NCBI GenBank assembly: GCA_033296885.1
Contig: MU863956.1
Coordinates: forward strand, 62,001 to 126,000
Direction: 5' to 3'
DNA length: 64,000 nucleotides
Origin: Triangularia verruculosa
Lineage: Eukaryota > Ascomycota > Sordariomycetes > Sordariales > Podosporaceae
In this document: piece after piece, positions 46,001 through 56,474 of the stretch
Numbering within the stretch: the first letter of the stretch is position 1
How the letters are laid out: each line of letters opens with the position of its first letter
Notes under the pieces: model-generated
What the model saw: only the letters and a program-made list of their open reading frames with translations
Databases searched by the model: none
Told to the model about the DNA's origin: nothing
Program-made: the position numbers and the translations under genes

Positions 46001-47625
46001 TTAGGCCTCTCTGACTTTGAACTTCACATATATCTCCTTCTTTTCCAGCAAGATAAAAGTTCTTAGCTTTTCCCATTTGGTCTGCTTGTGCTCGGTGGGT
46101 ACCTCGAGATCGAATTCCCACACCAACTTTGCAAGAATTAAACGCATCTGAGCCATTCCAAGATGGATACCGATGCAAATCCTTGGTCCAAAAGAGAAAG
46201 GGTGATATGCCTGCCTCTGGTCGTTGAAGAATGGCGATGTGGGATCTGTCTTGGCTTCAAGAAGGTACCGCTCAGGACGGAATGACAGGGGGTCATGGAA
46301 GTTGTTTGGGTCACGACCCATCGCGTAAGTGAGGATTGAGACGGCAGTCTGAAAGATGATCAGCAACAATAAATTCATCTTCTATTGAAGATACCTACAC
46401 CGCCGGGCAGTGCTACCCCACAGACAGTTGATCCCCCTTCAGGGGTTTGTCTTGGAGGAAGCCATGGAACGGGTGGACAGAGCCGCAACCCTTCTTCAAT
46501 CACAGCGTTCAGGTAAGGCATGTGTTTCAGGCTCTCCAGAGTCATCTCAGTCGGGCTAGAGTAACGGTCGCGGATTTCATGTGTGAGAATTGATAACTTG
46601 GCGGGATTCCCAGCTAGGTAGTTCACTATCCCGCACAGAGTGGTTGCGGTAGTCTCACTGCCAGCGATTGTCAGCACCATGAATGTTGAGTTGACGTGGT
46701 CCATCGTAAATCCTGCGAGACCATCATTCTCAATTTGGTCGATGACGTGCGACATAATGTCGGACCGTGTTGATTCCAAGTTGAGTCGACGTTCTACCTT
46801 TTCTGAAACAAAAAGGACGTGATCAAGCACCCTATTCTTCAAAAATGTGGGAATTAGATGCTTGAAGGTTGATTCAACAACAGGATAAAATCGCGCTGCA
46901 GCGGCAAAAGCGCCTGCCTTCGGTGTATCTGTCAAGAGTGCAATCCAGGAGTGGTACTGCGAGGTCTGGAGACAGTCGAATGACTCCCCAAAAGCCAGAT
47001 CACCCAACATGTCAAATGTGACAAAGTTGAGCCACGGAACAATATCTATCTCGATGCTGTTTTTGCCGTCCTTGTCCGTTGTCACAATGTCTCGAAGTCG
47101 ATCAATAATCAGTGTGACATATCGTCGCAAAATAGGCTCTTGATTCCTGAGGGCTGATGTTGTGAACGCCGGTGCAATCAATCTTCGAACCCGGCCATGC
47201 AAATCAAGATCCACAATATTGACAATGCCCTGAGCTACCAAGCCAGGAATGGACCACCGGCCATCTTTCGGCAATGGCGGGGTTCGACCTGGCTGAAGGA
47301 TTTCCGTCCAGGAATCCAGTGTCGTGAACGACAACTCGCTTGGGGCAACGCGAACGATTGGTCCGTATTGCTGATGCAGCTTTTCGAAATCATGGACAAT
47401 GGTCCCATTAAGAAGTGCCCAGACATATCGTAACCGAAGCGCTCCCCAGCTCCGTGGGCCTGGCACTTTCGCGAGTGGGTGAAAATAAACGTTGTAGAAA
47501 ATGTTGAATATGGCCCATAGCTACTTGATCGGTGAGCTACTATTCCAAGATGATGGCCACGAAACACATACCATGAGAGCTATAACCGTCCAAGCGACTA
47601 TTATCGATGAATTGGCGAGAGACAT
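46001..47625 (-). CDS. cytochrome P450 (CYP65/isotrichodermin-hydroxylase-like clade)
   Basis: Exons are 47625..47572, 47520..46399 and 46348..46001, for 507 residues. An N-terminal membrane anchor (IIVAWTVIALMLWAIFNIFYNVYFHP) is followed by the proline hinge PGPRSWG. Other hallmarks are the I-helix AGSETTATT (about 304-312), the K-helix E361-G-L-R364, the PERF-type FRPERYLL, and the heme loop FSFGPRICIG with Cys450. It should be an ER-anchored, NADPH-P450-reductase-dependent monooxygenase. Overall sequence resembles fungal secondary-metabolism P450s often annotated as isotrichodermin C-15 hydroxylases; the substrate cannot be inferred. It lies 420 bp downstream of the TRI14-like gene on the same strand. 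Confidence 0.9.
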
Positions 47626-48045
47626 TTTTAGACAATATCCAGGCACTGTCGGCGGAATCTGTGGAACTGGCAAGGGAACCAAACCTGAGGGACAGTGCTA
47701 TTGCTTCTCGCTGAAGACTCCTCTTATACTGTGTCGTTCACCTGCAACCCCGCAGGTTTCATCACGTCAGATGAAGGAGGCTCTAGAATTCCCCGGGTCG
47801 TCAGTCTGGTAATACGAGAGCAACACTCGTGTGGGGTCGCCCGCATGAGCAATGCAAAGCCCATGTCTAGTATTTCTATTACCAAATGCACGAAGCTGTA
47901 GAAGGCAAAATTTCCAAGTATGTAGTGCAGGCTTACGTTGAAATAACGCCAAACGTGGGATGAGACCAATGGGTGGGCTCCTTGCTCTTTCCGTGCCAAA
48001 GACAGGTCCGAATAGGTATGGTGTCATCCTGTGTGTGTAGGTCTC
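47626..48045. promoter_or_regulatory. P450 promoter region
   Basis: This 420-bp spacer lies between the TRI14-like stop and the P450 start, both on minus. A TATAA-containing sequence (minus-strand AGTATAAGAG at about 47721-47730) lies about 100 bp before the P450 ATG. Nothing else was recognised. Confidence 0.4.
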
Positions 48046-49214
48046 TCATCTCCGGTTCAATAACCCCTCCACCTGATCTGTGATGTCGGGAAAGGGGAAG
48101 AGTGTTCGATTACCTGCCACCATACCTGGGAGGAAAGGGTCGACGTTTCCAATGACCATGAACACCGAATCGCTCCCCATTTGTACCGGCGCCACAACAG
48201 CACCGTCAATCGCCAATCCATTGAGTGATGCAGGTTTCGGAATCGTACCGAGATTCTCTGCCTTCCTCCACGTCTTATCTTTGCTCCGCAGCACCTGAAT
48301 CCCCAAAAGCAAATCGGCAACCAGCAACACACTGCCCCCGTACTTTGGTGGCAAATAGATCGCATCCAAGTTGAAATGCAACCCCTCCGGCGATAGCGGC
48401 ACATTTACCGGTCTTCCCCTCTCCTCGCTCAGATCAAACCGATACAGCTTGCCGTCTCCGTCGCTTGCAAGCATGATATCCGTCCCTTTCACCACCGCCA
48501 AACCACTATACCCCTTTCTCGTCGTCGGCGATAAAGGCTGGTGCAAATACCACTCGGTAAACTTCCTACCATGTTTATCCACCCGAATAATAACCCCAGG
48601 ATACGTTCCGACAATGTAGGTATTTCCCCGCTTATCATGCTCGACGTCCTGAAACCCGCCGTACCGATCCCGAGAGATATCCGTCATGTTGCGTGCCCAC
48701 AGGACCCTCTTTTTCTTTGGGTCATACTTCATAATCTGTCGCTCGCCGGTGATATCCGCCCCGCCCGTCGCCCAGGGGTTGCCAGAGTTGGACAGGATGG
48801 AAACCAGCCCCGAGTACGGATCGCGCGCGACGCCACCAATGTGGGCTAGCGTGAGGGAGATGCCAGGAAAGAACAAGACATCGAGAATCTTGTCCTTGTA
48901 GGGGTCGTATATGCCTACTGTCGCGTTCCACAGGGACCTATACCACGCGTTAGTCTCTTTGGTCACGATGGCCATACCTTGGCGGCATGAAACGGCCCTT
49001 ACCCAATCCAGAGGATACAATTCTCCTCGTCCCAATCGGCATTTTCTGGGTAGAGCTGGAAGTAGTCGACGATGAAGCTGCCTCTGTTCAGAGGTGGGCA
49101 ACTTTTCTTTCCTCCAAGGCGCGACTCCAAGGCAAAGGATTCAGTTTTGGCATGGGCTTGGCCTGCGGTGCTGAAACCAGCCACCAGCCCGAGAAGTAAG
49201 GTAAGTCGAACCAT
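48046..49214 (-). CDS. TRI14-like secreted beta-propeller protein
   Basis: Exons are 49214..49003 and 48937..48046 (phase 2), for 367 residues. The signal peptide is MVRLTLLLGLVAGFSTAGQA. Motifs along the chain include SFIVDYFQLYPENADW, ENCILWIGSLWNATVGIYD, GGFQDVEHDKRGNTYIVGT, then DAIYLPPKYGGSVLLVADL. They recur with the spacing of a six-bladed SMP-30-like propeller and match the family usually annotated as trichothecene biosynthesis protein 14 (TRI14). In Fusarium that gene sits in the trichothecene cluster but is not required for the pathway's known steps, and paralogues occur widely in fungi that make no trichothecene. No terpene synthase is present in this window, so a trichothecene role is not supported here. 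Confidence 0.68.
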
Positions 49215-50024
49215 TATTTGATTTCTATTGCTGCCCCATCGGTCTTTTGCAAAACAAATGCATGGGGAGGTTCTGACAACTAGTTATATACATATTCAGC
49301 TCCCTTTCGAACCCACCAAAATGGCAACTCGTGTTTTGTTCTCGCCGTCGCCATCCTTATGGTTCTTTTCTTGGCACCGAAAGCCGATACCTGAACCGGA
49401 GGAACAGGCGGCTTTGGTGTGGTAGCGAGATGCAGGCACTTGCATCCTGGCTTCTTGTTGGATCTCGCCTGCATAATTGCATGGTGCTTACACACATCTA
49501 TTGGCTAATCCCGACAACCACATGGGAAGCATCAGGCATATGGGTAAGAAATATTGGATGTGACTGCATTCGATGCAACTCTGGACACAGGGGTGGGGGA
49601 GGGGGGGGGGTTGGGCTGTCAAAGCAAAGTCCCCAGCAGCTCGGACGAGGTCATGAATCCTGAAATTCGGCATGCAGATTGGGAAGCCGAACCAAGGGGC
49701 ATTGACATGATGAATGATGAGTAACACATTTTGGACCTGTTTGCCAATCACAGCGAAAATTCAAACAAGAAACTGGGCAACTGCGGCTGCCATTGAGACT
49801 ATCTACTGTTTTAGTCTATCTACTATTGTTATTGTTAGCTCGAAGATAAAGCATACTTCCATGGTCCTGAGATCGTCCTCATCAGTCAATTGTGCCATTT
49901 ATACGGAAAAAAGGGAGGAAAGGATGCAAATAAGCAGGGCAAATACGCCGCCCCATAACTCCCGATTCATGTCCCCAAACTCGATTCCCTTCCATATATG
50001 CTCCAAACTACTCTCTGTAGCCCT
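49215..50024. other. intergenic with poly-G tract
   Basis: The region is 810 bp. It contains a G-rich run at 49590-49614. No gene was recognised. Confidence 0.5.
49590..49614 (+). repeat. G-rich tract, quadruplex-capable
   Basis: The tract is GGGG, T, GGGGG, A, ten G, TT, GGG: four or more runs of at least three G with one- to two-base loops. This composition can form an intramolecular G-quadruplex. It lies between the TRI14-like gene and the VIT/vWA gene, in a non-coding position. Confidence 0.6.
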
Positions 50025-53000
50025 TCAAAACAGCTTTTTGGCCTTCTCAACAAAGTCGTCAGCGTTCACTCCTTGCTGCGCGATCCAGCCCCTTGCCTTG
50101 TCCGCAATCATTTCCCACTCATCCTTCCTCCCGGCCATATAAAACTCCAGGTAAGCAAGCACCAACCCCGTGGCGAACACATCGTCTCCCTTGTCAAGCA
50201 AGCCCAGACTGCCAACCTTGCTTGTCACCGTCTGCTTGTCCAGCCCCAGCAGGACCAACAAGTTCTCGGTCCCACTCCACTGCCCAGAAAATTGCTGTAA
50301 AGCGACGATATCTGCTAGCTTATCACCAGCACTACCACCAACCACGGCACCAGCAGCCCCCTTCCTTCCCTGTGGGGGCATGCTGTGAAGCGCCGGCCCC
50401 AAGTCGTCCTCGTCCTCGTCGGGAAGAGGCATGGTAGCCGCCTGGTTCATCTCCGCTTCATACCCGGCCAATTGCTCACGGGTGACAAACACGGTCGGAC
50501 CCTTGTCTGCGCTGCGGGCGGGGGTCCACCGGTAGGGTGTGACGGCAGTCTTCATGGCGGCATTTTGGGGTCCAGGTGCTCCGAAAGGAGTTGCTGATGG
50601 AGGAGTAGCGGCGCTAGCAGAGGGCTCATCACCCGACCACAACGATAGGGAGGAGGTGGTTGATGCTCCAAAGGGCCCTGCGCCGGGAGCCAGGGCTGGG
50701 GGTGCAGGCAAAGATGCCCTTGCTCCGAAGAGTCCACCTCCTGTTGATGATGATGAGGAGCCAACTCCTCCAAAGAGCCCTCCGACGGCGGCCGGGGCGG
50801 GGGGTGCAGGCGAAGATACGCTTGCTCCGAAAAGTCCACCTCCTGTTGTCGAGGAGGATCCAAACAGTCCACCCGCTGCTCTAAGTGGTTTGCCAAAGCT
50901 GCTAGTCATCTGCATCATCTGCGTCTCTGGTTGTGGTTGTGCGCCAAACCCAACTGCCCCTCCTGCTGAGCGACCGAAAAGGCTCGCAGCGCTTGCTTTC
51001 TGAATTTGTTGCTGAGCAAAGACAGGGGTTGCCCATGGTGCTGACGGCGCAGACTTTCGGTACGCAGCATTGGCGAGCTTCCTTCTGGGAGCCCTCGTTG
51101 CATTGAAATCCAGGTCGGTTTCCGAATCGTCATCAGAACTCCGGTCGGCTTCTCCCTCAGGGTGAGACTCCTTCACCTCTTCTCCGTTTTCCACGGCCAC
51201 AAAGCTACACCACTTCCCTCCCACCTGATACGTGACTCCAAGTCGCACAGCCTCGCGCTCCACCATGTCGGAAAACCGGCCAGAGTACTTGGTTCGGAGC
51301 AAGCTGGCATCCTCCTTGTTGGCATCTTTGGCGTGATAGATCCAGCCGCGGCCTTCTTCAAGCTCCTTGACTGCCTTGCGAGCCGCGAGCTGGTGAATTG
51401 TCTCGCTTGGCTCGGCAAGGACAGTCACAGGAACCTCGAGCTCAAGGGGCCCGCTGGCGCAGGTGCCACGGAGAACCACGGACTTGGGTGTCTCCCGACT
51501 TGCCTCGGGAGACAGAAGCAGGTAGACCGTTGTGCGGGAAAAGGGGAACAAGGGTGGAATGACAAAGGGCGCCTGAATGATCTTGGGCTCGGATACCTGG
51601 GGAACATGAGAGTATTTGCCGCCAGCAGATGTGTCAAGTCCCGACTCGGTCATCTGGGTATCGAAATCAACAGCCTCGTCAAATAAAGAAATTGCCTTCT
51701 TGGGCGCCTTCTCCGACTTGGGTTCGGCCACATTGATAACAAGAGCATCTCGAACTTTCTCGACAAGCTCAAAGTCATCGTCAAACTCAGTTGTGAAACC
51801 AGAATCCTCCTTGCCATACTTGATCTCCAGAGTGTAATCTTTCACATGCGGCGATAGCGAAGCCTTCAACATTCTGACGACTTTGCTGTTCATGTTTTCA
51901 TCATCCGCAACCGACTGAGAGAAGCCATGGCCTGCCTGGGCAATGCCTTCGATGAGGGCATGGCTCACGGCATTTCCGATGCCCAGAGAGAAGACACGAA
52001 TAGCTCCCTGACTCTTCCCGACATGTGTGTTGATCATCTCAAAGACCCGCTTCTGGTCCCAGATCTCGCCATCTGTCAGCAAAAAGGCTTCAAGATCCAT
52101 ATCCGTGTAGCGCCTATTGAAAGTATCTTCCAGGGGCCTATACATCTCTGTACCGCCATAGTTTGCCTGAATACCATCAACATACTGAGTAGCATATGCG
52201 AGACTAGTGGCGTCATAGGTTCGCGAGCCCTCCGGAAACATAAAATCAAAGCCGGAGCCAAACGAACAAATGTTGAACTTGACACCGAGAGGCAGCGACT
52301 TGAGAAAAAGATGTAAAGCAGTCTTGAGGTTCGGAATCCTCTTGCCATCGCCCATCGATCCAGAACGATCACACACAAACACAATCTCAGGCTTCGAAGA
52401 AGGGAGGTTGAACTTGGGCACAAGGGTAGTCATCAGGGCTCGGTGATTGGGAATGGTAGGATGAGTCTCGAGCACAGCAGCAGGATTGGTGGTGTTGGTG
52501 GCCACCAAATGGAGGATGAAGTCCTTGTCTAGCTCTGTGGTGCCCAGAGAAAGGGTAGCTGAGGCCTTCTGGAGGGACATTTCGGCGCCCTTCGCGGCAC
52601 CAACTGAAGTGTTGCCAACCGTGACAGCGATGGGATGAGACGGGGACTGGACACTCTTGATTTGGGAGCCGTTGGGCATCTCGGCATCGACTGTGATGCT
52701 GATCCCTTTTGTGGCGCCAAATTGAGTAGACCTGAGCAGTTCACCAGGGTAGTTGCCATAGCGCGGAGCGATGCTGGTGGGGATTGTGAAGCGAATTCCG
52801 TCGGCTTGCGCGTCATGCTTCAGCTCGCCCAGGTAAGTGATTTCAACCTGAAGGGTTGCATTGGCGGGAATATTGCCGACGGTGGTAGTGAAGACATCGC
52901 TGGCTTCAAACGACTGCTCTAGCAGACCAGCCACATGTCCATGAGCCACGGCCTTGTCGAAAGTTTCGCGGGCCTGGGAGCGTTCCTTGACAACTCCACA

Positions 53001-53267
53001 AATGACCCGATCGCCGTTGATGGTGCAGACAAAGCCGACGACCGAAACACCGTCGTACAGTGGAAAGGCATATTTCAGCTCCTTGGCCGGAAATGATGGC
53101 GATTGAAAGGTTTGGGTGAGGGTTGTTCGGCTGGTAGATGAAATGATGGTGGTGTGTGCGTTGATAGAAAGAGGTGCCAGAAATTGTCGGCCAGGCCTGT
53201 CATGAAAGATATGGTAGAACCCGCAAACGTTGCTTGCAGGCTGTTCCTGCCTTCCAAAAAGTGACAT
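50025..53267 (-). CDS. VIT + vWA domain protein with GLFG-like repeats
   Basis: The gene is a single exon of 1080 residues. A VIT domain occupies about 20-150 (YHIFHDRPGRQFLAPLS, EITYLGELKHD). The vWA domain starts near 290, with MIDAS motif DRSGSMG at 300-306 and LLTDGEIWD. This layout is that of inter-alpha-trypsin-inhibitor heavy-chain-like/VWA5A proteins, intracellular in fungi because there is no signal peptide. Residues about 790-920 carry repeated GGLFG/GLFG and PFG motifs in a Ser/Ala/Pro-rich region, like FG nucleoporins. The C-terminal 80 residues (FSGQWSGTENLLVLLGLD..., ATGLVLAYLEFYMAGRKDEWEMIADKARGWI) match the conserved tail of VWA5A/PARP4-type proteins. The function in fungi is unknown to me. 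Confidence 0.88.
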   Translation of the reverse strand: MSLFGRQEQPASNVCGFYHIFHDRPGRQFLAPLSINAHTTIISSTSRTTLTQTFQSPSFPAKELKYAFPLYDGVSVVGFVCTINGDRVICGVVKERSQARETFDKAVAHGHVAGLLEQSFEASDVFTTTVGNIPANATLQVEITYLGELKHDAQADGIRFTIPTSIAPRYGNYPGELLRSTQFGATKGISITVDAEMPNGSQIKSVQSPSHPIAVTVGNTSVGAAKGAEMSLQKASATLSLGTTELDKDFILHLVATNTTNPAAVLETHPTIPNHRALMTTLVPKFNLPSSKPEIVFVCDRSGSMGDGKRIPNLKTALHLFLKSLPLGVKFNICSFGSGFDFMFPEGSRTYDATSLAYATQYVDGIQANYGGTEMYRPLEDTFNRRYTDMDLEAFLLTDGEIWDQKRVFEMINTHVGKSQGAIRVFSLGIGNAVSHALIEGIAQAGHGFSQSVADDENMNSKVVRMLKASLSPHVKDYTLEIKYGKEDSGFTTEFDDDFELVEKVRDALVINVAEPKSEKAPKKAISLFDEAVDFDTQMTESGLDTSAGGKYSHVPQVSEPKIIQAPFVIPPLFPFSRTTVYLLLSPEASRETPKSVVLRGTCASGPLELEVPVTVLAEPSETIHQLAARKAVKELEEGRGWIYHAKDANKEDASLLRTKYSGRFSDMVEREAVRLGVTYQVGGKWCSFVAVENGEEVKESHPEGEADRSSDDDSETDLDFNATRAPRRKLANAAYRKSAPSAPWATPVFAQQQIQKASAASLFGRSAGGAVGFGAQPQPETQMMQMTSSFGKPLRAAGGLFGSSSTTGGGLFGASVSSPAPPAPAAVGGLFGGVGSSSSSTGGGLFGARASLPAPPALAPGAGPFGASTTSSLSLWSGDEPSASAATPPSATPFGAPGPQNAAMKTAVTPYRWTPARSADKGPTVFVTREQLAGYEAEMNQAATMPLPDEDEDDLGPALHSMPPQGRKGAAGAVVGGSAGDKLADIVALQQFSGQWSGTENLLVLLGLDKQTVTSKVGSLGLLDKGDDVFATGLVLAYLEFYMAGRKDEWEMIADKARGWIAQQGVNADDFVEKAKKLF

Positions 53268-54999
53268 ATTGTCAAGTGAAAGACTGTCACCGTGAACAGA
53301 ACCTGTGGTGTGGAATAGGTCAATGAGCGGCTGGAAGTTGTGGTAGAGGTGGTGTGGGGATGGTTGGGAACAGAGGAAGAGGGATCAGCGTGGTAGGGAG
53401 GAGCTTAACTTATAGACAATGACTTCAGGTCCAAGTTCCCATCCAGTTGCCTATCCGTATCATATACGCCAGGCACCTGCGTTGTATCAGTTGCGTTACG
53501 AAGCCCGAAAGGACGAAATGAAGGGTTGATGGTGTCACTGATAGTGGTTGGCTTCTGATGTCCACGGCCGACCAATCAGGTGTTGTACAGCAGTTGCGAC
53601 CCACTTTATCAGACCCCTCGCTCAACTGTGCAATGGTTCCCCGCATTTTTCTCGTTTTGGCCTGGCCTCCAACCCACAATCCAAGCCTTTCAACACAGCC
53701 GCAACGCCTATCACTCCTGTATTGAGGATTTGAGAGGTTCGTCACACAAATTACGCTGTCCTCAATTCTCCAACCTTTGCGAGATGTAAAACCACCGGCA
53801 AGAAGTCCGAACAGACTTGCCACAGAACTGACGTATCACTCAATTTGCCCATCCCTCTCTCTTTTCCCAATTTTGCTCGTAGGGTCACATATGGTCATCC
53901 ACCTCAGCAAATTCACCAGGCTCGGCGCTCAGCGTTGGGAGCTGAATTGAAAGACGCCGTTCTTGGTATTCTTTCGCCCACTGGTTGTCTATTCCATGCA
54001 AAGCATGGGGAGAGCCGTTTTAGTCTTTCGGTATGAGTTGGTAAACCACCAGCTCGAGTATTAAATACCGTACTATGCGCGACTCAACTAGGTGTGTACA
54101 GATTATTCAGCAATCTGGTGAGGTGACTCACTGCCTTGAAACCAGTAATCTCGCAACGTTTGCTGCCTAACTCCTGAGGTTATGACTCGGCTAGACGATT
54201 GCTTACCAATGCAGCAGTTGTAGAAAGCCAAACCGTGTTAAGACAATCATGTGATATTTCTCACTGATAAGAATGTGAAACTTTGTGCTGAAAAACAGCA
54301 TACAGGCGGCAACCATTCCCGTCGGCCCTGTCCGATCATCTCAGGCGTTCCGTTTTCCGGATCCGCGCCAAGCCTCCGGACAACTTCCGAAGATTCATGG
54401 CACCAGACCGGCCAAGATACAACACAGGTCCAGCCAGAAACATACTTCAATGAGAACCTTCTTCTTGGCTAACTACCTACCATATGAAGCCTAGGTGTTA
54501 CTAATTTTCCAAAATCTTTTGGGATATCACCCGATGCCCTTCACCATCTTCATGCCTTTTGAGTATCTTTGAGTACCAGGCTAGGTAGGTAGTCAAACAT
54601 GTTTGTGGGGCTACATTACCTAGCTTTGAGAGTCATCCAAGTCAGATTGTTTCGAAAGCGCCCTCTTTTTCAGTACTGTTATCGCAGCTTCAATTTTGCG
54701 ATATGTGTCTCATGTTTGATGGAAGCCACCATCACACATTCTTACCTAGGCAGGGTTTCAGCCTGACTGAAGGCGTCAAGTTTGTTCAAAAGTTGTTTTT
54801 CCACGTTTCTGCTAAACACTGGAATCGACCACATGAACAAACAACTAGATGTGACCTTGCGTATCGTCTCTTCTTTTATGACGTCTTCCTCGGCTTTGGC
54901 ATATCGGCAGCGATGGAACAGGATAGGCTTTTCGATAGACGTGTTACTACAATTCAATTTCATCCGTGGTTTAAAGACCACCCCCACCCAAATTAGGCA
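53268..54999. other. intergenic, no gene seen
   Basis: This 1.73-kb spacer lies between divergent genes (VIT/vWA on -, acidic protein on +). Short frames only. AT-rich segments near 54480-54620 and 54650-54760 may contain promoter elements of the right-hand gene. Confidence 0.5.
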
Positions 55000-56268
55000 A
55001 TGGCTGTAGACAATAAGAAGCATGAAGCTGATCCTGCCTCAACAGATACGCCCCAACCAAAGGAGAATTGCTCCTCGCCCAAAAACAAGTCCACGGCAAA
55101 GAAGACGTCCCCGTCAGCTGCTAGTCAATGGCCCCCAAAGTCGCCCAAAAACAACGATACTACTTCGCCCGAACGCGCTGCTTCGAAAGTGAAGTCTGTT
55201 TTGTCAGAAGGGGAGCGTTCCCCACGAAAGCAACAGTTCACAGAGGCCAAGTCATCTCCGAAATGTTCTTTGTTAGACCATCAGGATGGCGATCGTGAGG
55301 ATGCGAAAAGCGACCCGAAAACGGTTCACCAGAGTGGTCACGGGGGCAGCTGGGCAGACGACCAGCAGGCAGATCAGAACAACGACGGGGATTGGGAGAG
55401 CGGTAACAACGGCATCTGGAATGATGATTGTGACAGTAACGTCAAGGATCAGGGTGCCAGTGTAAAGGACGGCGAGTCGAACAACGCCAAGGGAAAGAGT
55501 CAAGAGGATAGCACCACGGAAGGCGCAATCGCCAACGCTCACACCCCTTCAGACATCTTCCCCGACCCAACCCTCCCCTGGTCCAAAACCACAGGCTTCA
55601 TCTTCCGCGCCTTCATCCTCGGCGAGATCTCCCCCCATATCATCCACGGCTTCGTCTACGACGGGCGTGACTACTCCATGCTCACCCATGAGCTGTACAC
55701 CAACGCAGTCTTCGCCATTCCCGATCGGCGTCCCGACGCCTTCAAAGCCTTGCTCAAAAAGGACCTGTACGGTGTGCTCACTACCCAAGTGAGGCGGAAA
55801 TGTCGGGCATTCGGCAGAGAACCCGAGTTTGACAGGTACTCGTGGCACGTTGAGCTGCTGACCACGCGAATCCAATGGGAGGGGCTGGAGTCATTGGAAA
55901 GGCGTTGGAAATTGCCTGCCATGCCAGTCATGCCTACATTGTCAGTAGGCATGACAGTGTCAGAGTTGGACTACACGAACTCGACCGAATGGGAGAACAC
56001 TTTGCGACTAGTGCATTACCGAGGATATCGTGACACTTTTATACTGCACGTGAAGTTGATGGGCACCGTAGAGGAAGCGGCTGATGGAGCGGACGAGGGA
56101 GCGGACGAGGGATCGGGCGAGGGATCGGACGAGGAACCGGACGAGGAAGTGGAAGAGGTGGGAAAGGAAGTGGAGCGGGGAGCGGACGAGGGTGAAGAAG
56201 TAGACTGTTCGTCACCAAAAAAAGAGACGGAGGAATCAATCAGACAAGAAGACACAGATGACTCGTGA
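55000..56268 (+). CDS. hypothetical acidic protein with conserved-looking core
   Basis: The gene is a single exon of 422 residues, and I do not recognise the family. Residues 1-180 are Ser/Lys/Pro/Asp-rich and probably disordered. Residues about 185-350 look folded: LPWSKTTGFIFRAFILGEIS, IIHGFVYDGRDYSMLTHELY, LLKKDLYGVLTTQVRRKC and YRGYRDTFILHVKLMG, with regular hydrophobic spacing. From about 358, degenerate repeats (GADEGADEGSGEGSDEEPDEE) form a strongly acidic tail. It has no signal or TM segment. Alternatives are a nuclear chaperone-like protein or an orphan gene. The start codon is the first ATG in a long frame with no upstream in-frame alternative close by. Confidence 0.65.
   Translation: MAVDNKKHEADPASTDTPQPKENCSSPKNKSTAKKTSPSAASQWPPKSPKNNDTTSPERAASKVKSVLSEGERSPRKQQFTEAKSSPKCSLLDHQDGDREDAKSDPKTVHQSGHGGSWADDQQADQNNDGDWESGNNGIWNDDCDSNVKDQGASVKDGESNNAKGKSQEDSTTEGAIANAHTPSDIFPDPTLPWSKTTGFIFRAFILGEISPHIIHGFVYDGRDYSMLTHELYTNAVFAIPDRRPDAFKALLKKDLYGVLTTQVRRKCRAFGREPEFDRYSWHVELLTTRIQWEGLESLERRWKLPAMPVMPTLSVGMTVSELDYTNSTEWENTLRLVHYRGYRDTFILHVKLMGTVEEAADGADEGADEGSGEGSDEEPDEEVEEVGKEVERGADEGEEVDCSSPKKETEESIRQEDTDDS
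55927..55955. repeat. perfect 10-bp inverted repeat inside coding sequence
   Basis: GTCATGCCTA at 55927-55936 is the exact reverse complement of TAGGCATGAC at 55946-55955, separated by 9 nt. It could form a stem-loop in the mRNA. It encodes part of PVMPTLSVGMTV and the frame is unaffected. Confidence 0.7.
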
Positions 56269-56474
56269 TGAGGGGGTATCAAGTGTATATTAGTGATGAA
56301 ATCATTACATCCGCCCGCCAAGCCGTCCAGCGTGCCGGTGCATGGTATTGAGGGCCATTATATTGCCAGGTGCTTTGTTGCAGGGAAAATTGCCGTTGAG
56401 TCAAGAGTCGGAAGCTATCCAACCCTGGTATCAAAAACGCTAAAGCCAGATATCGTCAAAATGACGGAGGTCGA

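Noticed and set aside
46001..49214. Interpretation as part of a trichothecene cluster
   Set aside because: No terpene synthase, acetyltransferase or other pathway gene is present in the window; similarity of one P450 and a TRI14-like protein is not enough.
50539..51003. 154-codon plus-strand open frame rich in Pro/Ala
   Set aside because: Antisense of the GLFG-repeat region of the VIT/vWA gene.
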